In this document: positions 9,201-17,966 of the stretch, piece by piece
Position numbering within the stretch: position 1 is the stretch's first letter
Layout of the letters: every line of letters starts with the position of its first letter
Source of the DNA: Verrucomicrobiota bacterium
GTDB lineage: Bacteria > Verrucomicrobiota > Verrucomicrobiia > Opitutales > Opitutaceae
NCBI GenBank assembly: GCA_023443455.1
Contig: JAEZUE010000030.1
Location: 39,923 to 103,922, forward strand
Direction: 5' to 3'
DNA length: 64,000 nt
The notes under the pieces: generated by a model
Database searches by the model: none
The model's input: the letters and a program-made list of their open reading frames with translations, nothing else
Told to the model about the DNA's origin: nothing
Translations under genes and position numbers: made by a program

Positions 9201-10313
9201 GTCCTGCAGCGAGGCCTCAGGCCCGAATCGCAGCCGCAGCGGCACGACGCTGACGAACATGCCCACGATCCCCTCGCAGGCGCGCCGCGCACGGTTGGCC
9301 AGCGGTAATCCCAGCACCAGGTCCCGGCCGCCGGTGCAGTGCCGCAGAAGCACGGCCACCGCGACCAGGGCGAGCTGGTTCACCGAGACGCCGTATTGCT
9401 TCGAGCGGACACGCAACCGTTCGCAGACCGCCGCCTCCAGCCCCATCGGCAAGCTGCTGCCCGAGTAGGCTTTCTCCGCCGGGCGCGGCAGATCCGGCGG
9501 AAACGTCGTCACCGCGGGCGCACCGGCCATCCGCTCCCGCCAGAAGGCGAAATCCGCCTCCATCGCGCCGTCCCCCTGCAGCTGCCGTTGCCACGCGACC
9601 CAGTCCGAGTAGTCCCACGGCAGCGCCGGCAACGCCGCCCGGCGCCCGCCCAGGCGCGCCTGGTAGCCTGCGGCCAGCTCCTGGGTGATCAGGCCGATCG
9701 ACCAGCCGTCGGCGACGATATGGTGAACGTTCAGTACCAATACATGGTTTTCGGGGGCGAGCCGCACGAGGCGCACCCGCAGGAGCGGGGCCGTGTCGAG
9801 GGCGAAACAAAACGCGGCGACCTCGCGCACCGCCTCCTGCAACGCCGCCGGCTGCTCCCGTTCGTCGAGCGCCGAAAGGTCGATCTCGCTCCACGGAGCG
9901 GGCAATTCGCGCCGCACCACCATCTGCAACTCCCCGCCTTCGGCCTCGAACCCGCAACGCAACGATTGGTGCCGGGCCACCAGATCGGCGACCGAGTCGC
10001 GCAACGCCCCGGGCTCGAGACGCCCGCCCAGGCGCAGCACCACCGGGATATTGTAGGTGAAGTTCGGCCCCTGCAGCTGGTCGAAGTACCACAGCCCCTC
10101 CTGTACTGACGCTGCCGGCACACGCGACACTTCCGGCACCTCGGGAGGCAGGCCCCGCAGATGCCGGATCAGCTCGTCGCGCCGGGCGCCGATCCGTTCG
10201 CGCAACGCGGGCGTCAGCGCGCCCTCCGGCGCCTTGTAGCGCAACCGGTCGCCTTCCAGGCTCAGTTCGATCCGGCGTTCGCCGAGATCCTCGAGCAGCA
10301 CGGCGAGGCTCAC
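3225..10313 (-). CDS. Hybrid NRPS-PKS, terminal protein: docking-C-A-T-KS-AT-ACP-TE
   Basis: About 2362 residues from a GTG at 10313 that overlaps the TGA of the upstream synthase (GTGA), indicating translational coupling. Domains by my reading: TubC-like docking helix bundle (1-55); condensation with HHIVADGWS near 197; adenylation with FTSGSTGHPKA near 661 and SGKID lysine; my specificity code is DAFYLTNVVK, suggesting a branched hydrophobic amino acid, weakly; carrier DAGGHSLLL near 1042; ketosynthase with TACSTS, HGTGT and NIGHLDTAAG; acyltransferase with GHSAGEW near 1717; ACP GGDSLLA near 2041; thioesterase GSSYGG near 2177 with late GDHSS. No reducing domain lies between AT and ACP, so the last extension should remain a beta-ketone. 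The AT carries MAAH where malonyl enzymes usually have HAFH. The TE marks this protein as the end of the line. Confidence 0.9.
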   Translation of the reverse strand: MSLAVLLEDLGERRIELSLEGDRLRYKAPEGALTPALRERIGARRDELIRHLRGLPPEVPEVSRVPAASVQEGLWYFDQLQGPNFTYNIPVVLRLGGRLEPGALRDSVADLVARHQSLRCGFEAEGGELQMVVRRELPAPWSEIDLSALDEREQPAALQEAVREVAAFCFALDTAPLLRVRLVRLAPENHVLVLNVHHIVADGWSIGLITQELAAGYQARLGGRRAALPALPWDYSDWVAWQRQLQGDGAMEADFAFWRERMAGAPAVTTFPPDLPRPAEKAYSGSSLPMGLEAAVCERLRVRSKQYGVSVNQLALVAVAVLLRHCTGGRDLVLGLPLANRARRACEGIVGMFVSVVPLRLRFGPEASLQDVVALVKQGTAEAMAHSHLPFGRGAERHQLSQVAYNFLPPVEPLREFGGLRAESLELPGDISISKLDVTFYLEEKDGAIVGHVEYADRLYRRDTVERWIQLFRGIAEALAVDAPEALEDLSCLRGEAVAPPSPPVARGRETALPAGSPWERFERTARSAPAVVAAEEPGRRLTFAELARQATALSARLAEAGVGRGDRVGLLLPRGCDYLVAMLAVVRRAAVFVPLDAAQPAERLARMFARARLGAVVCPAGGTQSVDPAVPTIALSPELGDAAADVPALATGLEDPLYMIFTSGSTGHPKAVEVPWRGLCNLVQSHRHMYSSAERVRCSQIASVSFDASLFEIWPPLFDGGTIVFVPEDLKIDPVALRDWIVAERIVVHYSPTPLAEELLALAWPEGTALRLLTTGGQQLRRRPAAGAPFRVANNYGPTEFSVVATWGFVEPATDAAGMPPIGRPLDNVRLAILDGERSRVAPGEVGELYLHGPNTALGYFGDAEATAQSFVELPGEAPGLWYRTGDLVRAQDDGQLEYVGRADRQLKLRGYRIEPGEIESALLAVPGVRQAAVRLEGEQLVAYVEGDGCSEAEIRGRLATALPRHMVPARVVGLDRLPRQVSGKIDLASLPPLEAVAATEAPSAESTGELQVSIARAWESVLGRPVRNFEENFVDAGGHSLLLVRLKEAIRRETGESIAVMELFRNPTVARQAAFLAHGSRPAAAASAPVAAGEVAPAQARRDIAIIGMAGRFPEADSVEAFWENLRRGRDSIRRFSREELLAAGVAPEVLDHPDYVPANGILRDIEHFDAEFFGVPAHEAEVMDPQQRALLEEAWHVFEDAGYDPAKIGGRVGVYVGCSLSGYLFENVMPRRDVVDRLGGFAVIVHNEKDLAAARLSYKLDLRGPSVSVNTACSTSLAAVHQAVTALRDGQCELALAGGACVQSRQADGYLYEEGGIHSRDGACRAFDAEATGMVGGNGVALVLLKPLEAALADGDTIHAVIRGIAANNDGANKIGFTAPAEHGQAGVVADALARAGVDPMTVHYVETHGTGTRLGDSIEVAALAANYAPEDRRPAPLYLGSLKTNIGHLDTAAGATGLIKTALCLRERSLVPSLHFRTPNPQIRWPGDRFRVCTRVEPLGNGAGPRRAAVSSFGIGGTNVHAILEEPPARPERGGSGAGGPVVLPLSGRSPAALAEGAARLAAWLGRHPEARLADVAHTLAFGRRHWASRRSVCAATPAEATALLTSLAAPAEPVAAVAFMFAGMGSEKPGVARALYPRSAVFRDCIDECSAALEPVLGLDLRTLLLASPADANAAARMAPQRIAQPVVFVVEYALARFWMSLGVVPSVLIGHSAGEWVAATIAGVFALPDALRLIALRGELMGSRPAGAMLALNLGEREVVELLPPGLDIATVNAVDQVVVAGPAAEVESFAVRCEARGVRCRRLQVTMAAHSRLMDPILDAFRAAVAAVPRHAPAASLTVISNVTGLPLGAERIQEPAYWTEHLRSCVRFSDGLASLWAIPGLALLDCGPARSLCNLALRDARRPAGRTILSTLDGADAPETDLRRVLESAGTLWAAGVALDLRALASLQPTGRRISLPGYAFQRQRYWLEALPAVEARPVVATAARPVAVVRSPEMQAGTGGTDAEERVLAVMRALLGPVSLDVHSDFFLCGGDSLLAIRLTMGLNEAFGARLSRAAVMEARTPARLAALLGEHPLATPAAEPTAGCVVRLASGDDRLPPIVLVHAVGGGAFIYRELLRALGLANPVYGLQSPGLWKDEPPIVGLRQQAEHYHRALLRAGVGAPLMLAGSSYGGLVCYELDRLYRGGGHAAPVVALFDSPGPGHMPTRLEDEADVCAYLLSRDSSGRSFGVHRDRMRRLDHGARLQALLEGARASYLPHGSEEDMERLLRVLRQNLANMWDWAPAAHAARLLFFKAGEDSALLAATPELAWVPLAPAGIEIVPTPGDHSSMLSNPHVASLARELNRRLSAAQVAR

Positions 10314-13300
10314 AGCTCCCCCTCCTCCCAGGCACTTTGCTGGGCACCCGGGCAGACCGGGAGATCCCGGGCGAGGTTGGCGATCGTCGGCTTGGTGAAG
10401 AAACGGTCCATCGCCAGCTCCACCCCGACCACTTCCTTCAACCGGGCCGAAGCCTTGAGCGCGGTGAATGAATCCGCCCCGAAATCGATCAGATCGTCGT
10501 CGGCCCCGAGCCCGGCGTATCCAAGCACCTCTTCCCAGACGGCCGCCATCGCGACCTCCGCCGGCGCGGCCGGGGCGCGGAACGGGATCGATGTCTCCGG
10601 ACGCGGCCGTCGGTCGCCGGCCGGCACCGCGGCCTCCTCCGGCGCCCCCGCGCGGGGTGCGGCGGACCACACCGCGGCCCGACTCCACGGCACCGTGCAA
10701 ACTCCGACCACCGGCTCGTCCATATCCAAGATTCTCATAAAGCACTCGACTCCCTCCGCCGGGCTCATTGCCAGGGGATTCGGCGCCGAAACGCCCACGC
10801 TCGCGGCCGCCCTCGACGACTCCTTCGGCTGGCCGTCGACCCGCAGAAGCGTGTAGCCCGCCACCTGCACGAGAAGGCGTCCTTCCGAATCGAGCACATC
10901 GATGTCGAACACGGCGGAACGCCCCGACCGGCCGCGCAACCGCGCATGGCCGAACACTTCGGCCGGCAGCGGAGCGAAGACCCGCACCGCCTCGTAGCGC
11001 CAGGGCAGCAACGCCTCCATGCCCTCGAGCGTCGCGTGCTGGAACGAGATCGCATAGTCCAGCAGCGCCGGATGCAGCGCATGGTCCGCCAGATCGGCCA
11101 CCGCCTCCACCGGAAGCACGAACCGGGCAAACGCCTCGTCGCTCCCCACACGGATATCCACGTCCACCCGCCACCGCGGGCCCACGGCCACGAGCCCGCC
11201 GGCATGCCCCTCGGTCATCGGCATCGCGCGCGGGCACCGCTCCCGGATCGCCGCCAACGATTCGACCGGCGGCGGCACCCCGGGCGCCTCCCGGACCTGC
11301 GCACGGGCATGCACCCGCGATCCGAATTCCCCGATCGAATACAGCGCCAGCTCGTGGCCCGCGCGCCGGAGCTGCAACGTCGTCGCCCCCGCGCCCGAGC
11401 AGACCAGCGGTTCGAGCAGCACGACCGACTCCAGCGCCACCCCCGACCCACCGGCCGCCTGGGCGAACAACTCGAGGTACGCGGTGCCGGGAAGCGTCGG
11501 CACCCCGTCGATCCGGTGCTCGCCCCACGGCCAAAAACTCTCCGGGCTGGTCGTCCACTCCCGGACCAACTCCCCGCCCGGCGCCGCGGCGCCCAGGGCG
11601 CGGGCCGCCATGCCCACCTCCGCCCAGGAATCCCACTGCACCGCCCGCCAGACACCGGGCTCCTTCGCCGATCGGGCCGCCGCGGAGGCGTCCATCCAGG
11701 CGTTGGCGGCAGCGTAGGCGATCTGCCCGGGCCCGCCGAGCGCCGCCGTCAGCGACGAACACAGCAGCACGAAGCCCGGCCTGCGGCCCTCGAGCGCCGC
11801 TGCCAGCGCCACGGTTCCGGCCACCTTGGCCCGGAGCACCGGGTCGATCTCGGCACGCCCCGTGCGGGCGACCAGGCTGCCGCCGCCCACGCCGGCCGCA
11901 TGCACGACACCGTCGATCTGTCCCCACTCCTCGGACACCCGGTCGACCAGCGCGCGCAGGGCCGCCGCGTCCGCGACGTCGAGCGCCACGGCGCGCACCT
12001 GCGCGCCCGCCGCCTCGAGCTCCCGCACGGCCGCCTGCCGGGCTTCCCCGGCGACGGCACGCGCGGTCAGCACCAGCCGGGCCCCGCAGTTCCGCGCGAG
12101 GTGCCGGGCCAGGGTGAGGCCGATCCCGCCGAAACCGCCGGTGATCAGATAGACGCCGCCGCGCACGAGGCGCCCGGCACCCGCCGCCGGCTCGGGTGCC
12201 TCGATCCGTCGGTATTTTCGTGTCCAGTACTGCCCATGCCACCACCCGAGCGAACGGACCTCCGCGGCCAGGTTCGGAGGAAGCCCGGCCGCCAGCACGA
12301 TCGCGCCGGCAGCCTCGCGGGGATCCACATGCACGCAACGCACCGCCAACGCTCCGTATTCATGAGGCAACACCACCGCGGTGGCATCGAGATGGGAAAA
12401 AGCCGGATCCGCCTCCAGGGCCGGACCGCCCGGCTGCGGCGCCAGCAGCAGCAGCTCCAGCGGGCCGTCGGCCGCCTGTGCCGCCAGCGCACGGACATCG
12501 GAAAGCAGAGCGTCGAGCCGAAGGGCGAAATCCCCGTCCCCGCCGGGCTCCAGCCCGAGGGCCCCGAGATGCAGGCAACGCTTCGGCCGCAGGCCGGACC
12601 GGCTGGCGCCGGCCAGCGCTTCCGCCAAACCGGCCCCGGCCGGGCATGCGCACACGGGCACGTGCCGTCCCCGCAACGCCGCGAGCCAGGCGAGTTCGGT
12701 CGCGCTGCCGGAGTGGACCACCAGCAGCGAATCGGTACCCATTTCGGGGCGACGAAGGGCCGACACCCGCTCCCAGGTCGGGGCATGGCACCACTCGTGG
12801 ACCGGGCGCTTCTCGGTCGTCACCTCGGTGACCGCCACCGGCTCCTCCGCGGCATCCGGCGACACCACCCAATACCTCGCATGGTCGAAGACGTACGTCG
12901 GCAACGAAAGCAGCCGGCGGGGCCCGGCGGGAAGCAGGTCGCTCGCCTGCCTCGAATCGCCGCCCAGCCAGGCGTCCGCGAAGGCGTTCGCCCCGGCGAA
13001 CGCCGCGCGTCCGGCGAACAGTCGGCCCTGCGGCCGGCCGGTGCCGACGACGGGCCGGCCCGCCTTGTCGACCACGAGGAAATCCGTCGTCCGCAGTGCC
13101 CGCAGGGCGAGCACGGCCTCGGCGGCGGTCGCGGCGAACACGACCACCCGCACGGCGAAACGGCGCCGGCCCTCCGAGAGAGTGTGCCAGAGGTCGACGG
13201 CGTCGGTCGCGGGATGCTCCTCGAGGAAACGGGCGAGCTTCTCCACGTAGGCCGCGAGCGCCGTCGTCGTGCGCGCGGAAAGGGGCAGGCACCACACCTC

Positions 13301-16300
13301 CTGGCGCAACGGAACCGGCACGATCGCCGGCGCCTCCTCGAGCACGACATGGGCGTTGGTCCCGCCGATGCCGAACGAGTTCACCCCCGCCCGGCGGCGA
13401 ACGCCCTCGGGCCAGGGCTCCGAGACCTGCGCCACCCGGAACGGCGTCTCCTCGAAACCGATCCGCGTGCTCGGCCGGTCGCAGAACAAAGTCGCCGGGA
13501 TGCGGCCATGCTCGAGCGCCAGCACCGCCTTGATGAAACCGGCGACACCCGCCGCCGTATCGAGATGCCCGACATTGCTCTTGATCGAACCGAGGAGGCA
13601 TCGCTGACGCCCGGGCCGGTCGGGTGCGAACGCCGCGCACAGCGCCTGCACCTCGATCGGGTCGCCCATCGGCGTGCCCGTGCCATGCGCCTCCACATAC
13701 TGGATGCCGGACGCGTCGACCCCGGCGCGGTCGAGCGCGGCCCGGATCACATCGCGCTGGCGGTTCACGCTCGGCGCGGTGAACCCGACCTTGTCGGCGC
13801 CGTCGTTGTTGATCGCGCTGCCCTTGATCACGGCATGGATGGTGTTGCCGTCGGCGAGCGCCCGCTCGAGGCGCTTGAGGGCCACCACCGCCACCCCGCT
13901 GCCGCCGACCGTCCCGGCCGCATCGTCCGCAAAGGCCCGGCAATGGCCGTCGGGCGAGCCGATGCCGCCCGGCTGGTACAGATAGCCGCCCACCGCGGGC
14001 AGGTGCACCGAAACTCCGCCGGCGAGCGCCATGTCGCACTCGCCGCGCAGGAGCGCCTCCGCCGCCAGGTGGATCGCGACCAACGAGGTCGAGCAGGCGG
14101 TGTTGACGTTCACGCTCGGCCCCCGGAGGTCGAGCTTGTACGAGACCCGCGTGGTGACGAAATCCTTGTCGTTGGCGAGGCTCAGGGAATAGGCGTCGGC
14201 CCCGGTGCCACGGCGCATCCGGTCGGCAAGATTCCCGAGCAGATAGAGGTTCATCCCGGTGCCGCCGAAGACCGCGATGTCGCCGGAGTATCGAGACGGG
14301 TCGCACCCGGCAGCCTCCAACGCATGCCACGACTCCTCGAGAAAGAGCCGCTGCTGCGGGTCGAGCACCTCGGCCTCGGCCGGCGTGTACCCGAAGAAGG
14401 CCGGATCGAACTGGTCGATGCCCGCGAGGAAGCCGCCCGCCGGCACGTAGTTCGCCTGCCCGCGAAGCGCCGCCGGCACCCCGGCCGCGGCGAGTTCGCT
14501 GTCGTCAAAGAATCGGATACACTCGCGGCCGGCGACGAGATGGGCCCACAGCTCCGTCGGATCCGCCGCTCCGGGAAACCGCCCGGCCAGGCCCACGACC
14601 GCCACATCGCCGCGTTGCCGGCCGGCGGTGCGTGCCACGCCGGGCCCCGCCGCGCCCTGCAACAGGGCGGCCATGCTCGCCACGGTCGGGTTCGCGAACA
14701 GCTCGACCAACGGGATCTTCGCGCCGAATTCCTCGGTCAGCCGGGCGTGCAGGCGGACCAGCAGCAGCGAATGGCCGCCGAGATCGAAGAAATTTTCGTC
14801 CGGGCCGATGTCGTCGCGATCGAGCACCGCCGACCACGCGGCCGCGACCCGGGCCGGCAGGTCGTCGGGCAACCCGGATGACTCGGTGCGCGAAGCCGCC
14901 CGTCCCGCCGGCTTCGGGGCCGGCAACGCCGCCTCGTCGATCTTCCCGCTCGGCGTGAGCGGGAACTCGGCGAGCACGACCACCGCGGCCGGCACCATGA
15001 ACTCGGGCAACGTTCGGGCCACCCACTCGCGCAACCCGCGCTCCTCGGGGACGTGGTTGTCGCGAGGTATACAGTACGCCACGAGCTGTTCGCCGGCCGT
15101 GCCCCCCGCCCACCGCACCACACGCGCCACCGCCACCGTGGGATGGCGCACCAGCGCGGCCTCGATCTCCGCCGGCTCGATGCGGAAACCGCGGAGCTTG
15201 AGCTGCCGGTCCATCCGCCCGAGAAACTCGATCAGCCCGTCCGGCCCGACCCGAACCCGGTCGCCGGTACGATAGAGACGGCACGCCCCGGGCGTGCCCG
15301 GCTCCACCCAGGCGGCGCCACGCCCGGTGCGCGCCCAATGCCGGAACGCCCCCGCGGTGCGCCCGGGGTCGGAGTGGTATCCTTCAGCCAAACACGGTCC
15401 GGCCAGGCACAGTTCGCCCGCCGCGCCTCCGCCCACCTCGCGCCCCGCGGCGTCGAGCACGAGCAGCTCGCGACCGGGCATCGCGCGCCCGAGCGGCACG
15501 ATCGAATCGTACGTGTCGATACGAGACTGGGCGGTCAGGCGGTTGAAGGCCGCGGTGACGACACCCTCGGTCGGGCCGTACACATTGATCAGCTCCACCG
15601 GCGCCAGCGGGCTCGCGCGCCACGCCGCGGCAAGCGAAGCGGGCATCGCCTCCCCGCCGCTCAGCACGATCCGGAGCTTCTCCGGCAAGGCCTCCGGGTG
15701 CCGCGACACGTGCGCGACGAACTCCCGCAGGTACTGCGGCGGCAGGTCGGCATAGGTGACGCCCGCGTCGCTAAGCTGCCGGCACAGCAGGTCGGGCGCC
15801 CACAGGGCACCATCGCGCACGAGCACGCCGGCGCCGACGGCCAGGGGGACGAACAACTGCTCCCAGGCCGCATCGAAACACGAAGGCGAGAAAACCAGAC
15901 CACGATCCCCGGAGGTGATCCCGTAGGCCTGAGCCGCGCTCCGGCAATGCCGGGCGAACGCCCCTTGGCCAACCCGCACGCCCTTGGGCTCCCCGGTCGA
16001 ACCGGAGGTGTAGAGAACGTAGGCGACGGACTCGGCCGTGCCGCGCGCGGGCTCGTTGCACGACGCCACCGCGGAGAAACTACCGATCCGAAACCGCTTC
16101 GTGCACGAATCCACTTCGGGAAGCGGCACCGGCACGCTGTCGTCATGAAAAAGCACCGACGCTCCCGCGTTGCGCAGGATGTGCTCGGTCCGGGCGGCCG
16201 GTGCCTGCGGATCGAGCGGCACGACGCCGACGCCCTCGGAAAAGGCAGCCAGCACGAGGGCCGTCCACTCGAAGCCGGGCCGGCAGGCCAGCGCGAGCAG

Positions 16301-17959
16301 ATCTCCAGCCCGCAGCTGGAGTTCCCCGTAGACGGCCCGCCACCGTTGCACCGCGGCAGCGAGCTCCCCGTAGGTGAACCGCGCCCCGCCGACGACCAAC
16401 GCGGTGGCCTCCGGAGACCGCCGGGCATGATCCGCCACCGCCTCGTGCAGAAGCTGCGGTGCGGCCGAAATCGGCTCCCCGAGCAGCGCCGGCACCGGCG
16501 CGGGCGCGAGAGCCAGCTCTCCCACCCGCAGACCGGGATCATGGGCGAAGCAGCGGAGCGCCCCCTCGAACTGCGCGACCATCGACTCCACCGTGGCCCG
16601 CTCCCATCCTCCGGTCGAATACTCCAGCCCGAGCAACGCTTCGTCGCGGTGCACGATCATGTCCATCGAAAGCTCGAACATGGCTCCTTCGTGCATGACG
16701 GGCGCCGGTTCGACCTTCAACCCCGCGACCTCCCGCAGGGCGGCGTTCTCGTAGACCATGAACGAAAGGGCCGCCTGCACCAGCGGCGGGCGGGACGGCG
16801 AGCGTTGCGGGCACAGCGCCCGGACGAGCTGGTCCATCGGCGCGTCGGGGCAACGCATCAGCCCGCGAACCGATTCCTTGGCCCGCTCGAGCAGTTCGGC
16901 GAGCGTGGGATCGCCCGACAAATCCAGGCGCGCAACGCCGGTGTTGACAAAAAAGCCGACCGTGCGCTCGAACCGTTCGTCGTGGCGAATCGACGTCGGC
17001 ACGGCGATCAAGAGATCATCCTGGCCCGAGTGCAGGCGCAGCGCGATGCCGAACGCCGCCAGCACCACCATGAACGGGCTCGCGCCCCGCTCCTGGGCCT
17101 GCGCAAACGCTTGGTTGAGCCAACCGATGTCGCGCACCCGACCGACCGCGATGTCCCCCGCATGGGCGAAGCGCGCCGGCAGGGGCTTGTCGAAACGGAA
17201 ATCGATCGCCGTGGGCGCGCCCTCGAGCTCCTCGCACCGCCGTGCCAACGCCGCCCGGTAGTCGTCGCTCTCCAGGCGCGCGGCCTCGGCCGCGATGTAG
17301 TCGCCATAGGCGCCACCCAACGGGCCGAGCACCGGATCGCGCCCGGAGCGGAACGCGTCGTAGTACGCGAACAGATCGTCCTGGATCACGGCCAACGAGG
17401 CGCCGTCGCCGTTCATGTGGTGCACGTCGAGCAGGAGCCGATGGTCGCGCGTGCCCAGTTTGTACAGACAGACGCGGAACAGCGGGCCCCGCGCAAGATC
17501 CATGGCCACGGCATGGTGGCGGCGATAGTGCGCCGCCCAGTCGCCCTCGGGCGTCTCCGCGAGATCGTGCTCGTGATAGTCGAACCCGGACTCCGGGGGC
17601 AGCACCCGCCGCACCGGCTCGCCCTCCCGAGTCGGGAACACGCAGCGCAATGCCTCGTGGCGCCGCCAGAGGGCGTGCAGCGCCCGGCCCAGCGCCGCCG
17701 TATCCAACTCGCCGCGCAGCGCGAGATGGCAGGGGATGATGTACACCGTCGTCGCCGGCTCGATCTGGTGCACCAGCCAGAGACGCCGCTGCGCGTTCGA
17801 GAGGGCATCGGGCCGGGCGACCGCCCGCGGCTCCGCCGCATTCGGCTGCTCGTCGTCGAGCAGCGCATCGAACAACGCTTCGAGCGCATCCGGCGAGGCG
17901 CCCTCGGCGCCACCGGGAAAAGTATTTTCGGGCATCGGGGTGGGGCGGGACGAATTCAT
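10310..17959 (-). CDS. Hybrid NRPS-PKS, middle protein: C-A-T-KS-KR-DH-ACP without AT
   Basis: About 2549 residues from the ATG at 17959, 7 bases after the previous gene; an in-frame ATG at 18031 would overlap that gene. Domains: condensation (HHMNGDG near 180); adenylation (YTSGSTGEPKG near 650, code read as DAEDVSVVTK, acidic pocket, so perhaps a basic or polar substrate); carrier LGGHSLLL near 1062; ketosynthase TACSTS near 1288 with EAHGTGT and SNVGHLDTAAG; then only an AT-docking-like linker ending SLPTYVFDHARYWV, with no GHSxGE acyltransferase; ketoreductase TGGFGGIG near 1940 with Tyr in AYAAANAWMDA; dehydratase with HxxxGxxxxP near 2147 and HPALLD; ACP GADSFTA near 2495. This should give an alpha,beta-unsaturated unit, with malonyl loading in trans. 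The KR-before-DH order is unusual. Confidence 0.9.
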   Translation of the reverse strand: MNSSRPTPMPENTFPGGAEGASPDALEALFDALLDDEQPNAAEPRAVARPDALSNAQRRLWLVHQIEPATTVYIIPCHLALRGELDTAALGRALHALWRRHEALRCVFPTREGEPVRRVLPPESGFDYHEHDLAETPEGDWAAHYRRHHAVAMDLARGPLFRVCLYKLGTRDHRLLLDVHHMNGDGASLAVIQDDLFAYYDAFRSGRDPVLGPLGGAYGDYIAAEAARLESDDYRAALARRCEELEGAPTAIDFRFDKPLPARFAHAGDIAVGRVRDIGWLNQAFAQAQERGASPFMVVLAAFGIALRLHSGQDDLLIAVPTSIRHDERFERTVGFFVNTGVARLDLSGDPTLAELLERAKESVRGLMRCPDAPMDQLVRALCPQRSPSRPPLVQAALSFMVYENAALREVAGLKVEPAPVMHEGAMFELSMDMIVHRDEALLGLEYSTGGWERATVESMVAQFEGALRCFAHDPGLRVGELALAPAPVPALLGEPISAAPQLLHEAVADHARRSPEATALVVGGARFTYGELAAAVQRWRAVYGELQLRAGDLLALACRPGFEWTALVLAAFSEGVGVVPLDPQAPAARTEHILRNAGASVLFHDDSVPVPLPEVDSCTKRFRIGSFSAVASCNEPARGTAESVAYVLYTSGSTGEPKGVRVGQGAFARHCRSAAQAYGITSGDRGLVFSPSCFDAAWEQLFVPLAVGAGVLVRDGALWAPDLLCRQLSDAGVTYADLPPQYLREFVAHVSRHPEALPEKLRIVLSGGEAMPASLAAAWRASPLAPVELINVYGPTEGVVTAAFNRLTAQSRIDTYDSIVPLGRAMPGRELLVLDAAGREVGGGAAGELCLAGPCLAEGYHSDPGRTAGAFRHWARTGRGAAWVEPGTPGACRLYRTGDRVRVGPDGLIEFLGRMDRQLKLRGFRIEPAEIEAALVRHPTVAVARVVRWAGGTAGEQLVAYCIPRDNHVPEERGLREWVARTLPEFMVPAAVVVLAEFPLTPSGKIDEAALPAPKPAGRAASRTESSGLPDDLPARVAAAWSAVLDRDDIGPDENFFDLGGHSLLLVRLHARLTEEFGAKIPLVELFANPTVASMAALLQGAAGPGVARTAGRQRGDVAVVGLAGRFPGAADPTELWAHLVAGRECIRFFDDSELAAAGVPAALRGQANYVPAGGFLAGIDQFDPAFFGYTPAEAEVLDPQQRLFLEESWHALEAAGCDPSRYSGDIAVFGGTGMNLYLLGNLADRMRRGTGADAYSLSLANDKDFVTTRVSYKLDLRGPSVNVNTACSTSLVAIHLAAEALLRGECDMALAGGVSVHLPAVGGYLYQPGGIGSPDGHCRAFADDAAGTVGGSGVAVVALKRLERALADGNTIHAVIKGSAINNDGADKVGFTAPSVNRQRDVIRAALDRAGVDASGIQYVEAHGTGTPMGDPIEVQALCAAFAPDRPGRQRCLLGSIKSNVGHLDTAAGVAGFIKAVLALEHGRIPATLFCDRPSTRIGFEETPFRVAQVSEPWPEGVRRRAGVNSFGIGGTNAHVVLEEAPAIVPVPLRQEVWCLPLSARTTTALAAYVEKLARFLEEHPATDAVDLWHTLSEGRRRFAVRVVVFAATAAEAVLALRALRTTDFLVVDKAGRPVVGTGRPQGRLFAGRAAFAGANAFADAWLGGDSRQASDLLPAGPRRLLSLPTYVFDHARYWVVSPDAAEEPVAVTEVTTEKRPVHEWCHAPTWERVSALRRPEMGTDSLLVVHSGSATELAWLAALRGRHVPVCACPAGAGLAEALAGASRSGLRPKRCLHLGALGLEPGGDGDFALRLDALLSDVRALAAQAADGPLELLLLAPQPGGPALEADPAFSHLDATAVVLPHEYGALAVRCVHVDPREAAGAIVLAAGLPPNLAAEVRSLGWWHGQYWTRKYRRIEAPEPAAGAGRLVRGGVYLITGGFGGIGLTLARHLARNCGARLVLTARAVAGEARQAAVRELEAAGAQVRAVALDVADAAALRALVDRVSEEWGQIDGVVHAAGVGGGSLVARTGRAEIDPVLRAKVAGTVALAAALEGRRPGFVLLCSSLTAALGGPGQIAYAAANAWMDASAAARSAKEPGVWRAVQWDSWAEVGMAARALGAAAPGGELVREWTTSPESFWPWGEHRIDGVPTLPGTAYLELFAQAAGGSGVALESVVLLEPLVCSGAGATTLQLRRAGHELALYSIGEFGSRVHARAQVREAPGVPPPVESLAAIRERCPRAMPMTEGHAGGLVAVGPRWRVDVDIRVGSDEAFARFVLPVEAVADLADHALHPALLDYAISFQHATLEGMEALLPWRYEAVRVFAPLPAEVFGHARLRGRSGRSAVFDIDVLDSEGRLLVQVAGYTLLRVDGQPKESSRAAASVGVSAPNPLAMSPAEGVECFMRILDMDEPVVGVCTVPWSRAAVWSAAPRAGAPEEAAVPAGDRRPRPETSIPFRAPAAPAEVAMAAVWEEVLGYAGLGADDDLIDFGADSFTALKASARLKEVVGVELAMDRFFTKPTIANLARDLPVCPGAQQSAWEEGEL

Positions 17960-17966
17960 TCGGCGC

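Noticed and set aside
3285..9308. Very long open frame (2007 codons) on the plus strand across the NRPS-PKS gene
   Set aside because: It is the complement of a high-GC gene with clear catalytic motifs on the minus strand; its translation is Arg/His-rich and lacks any domain pattern.
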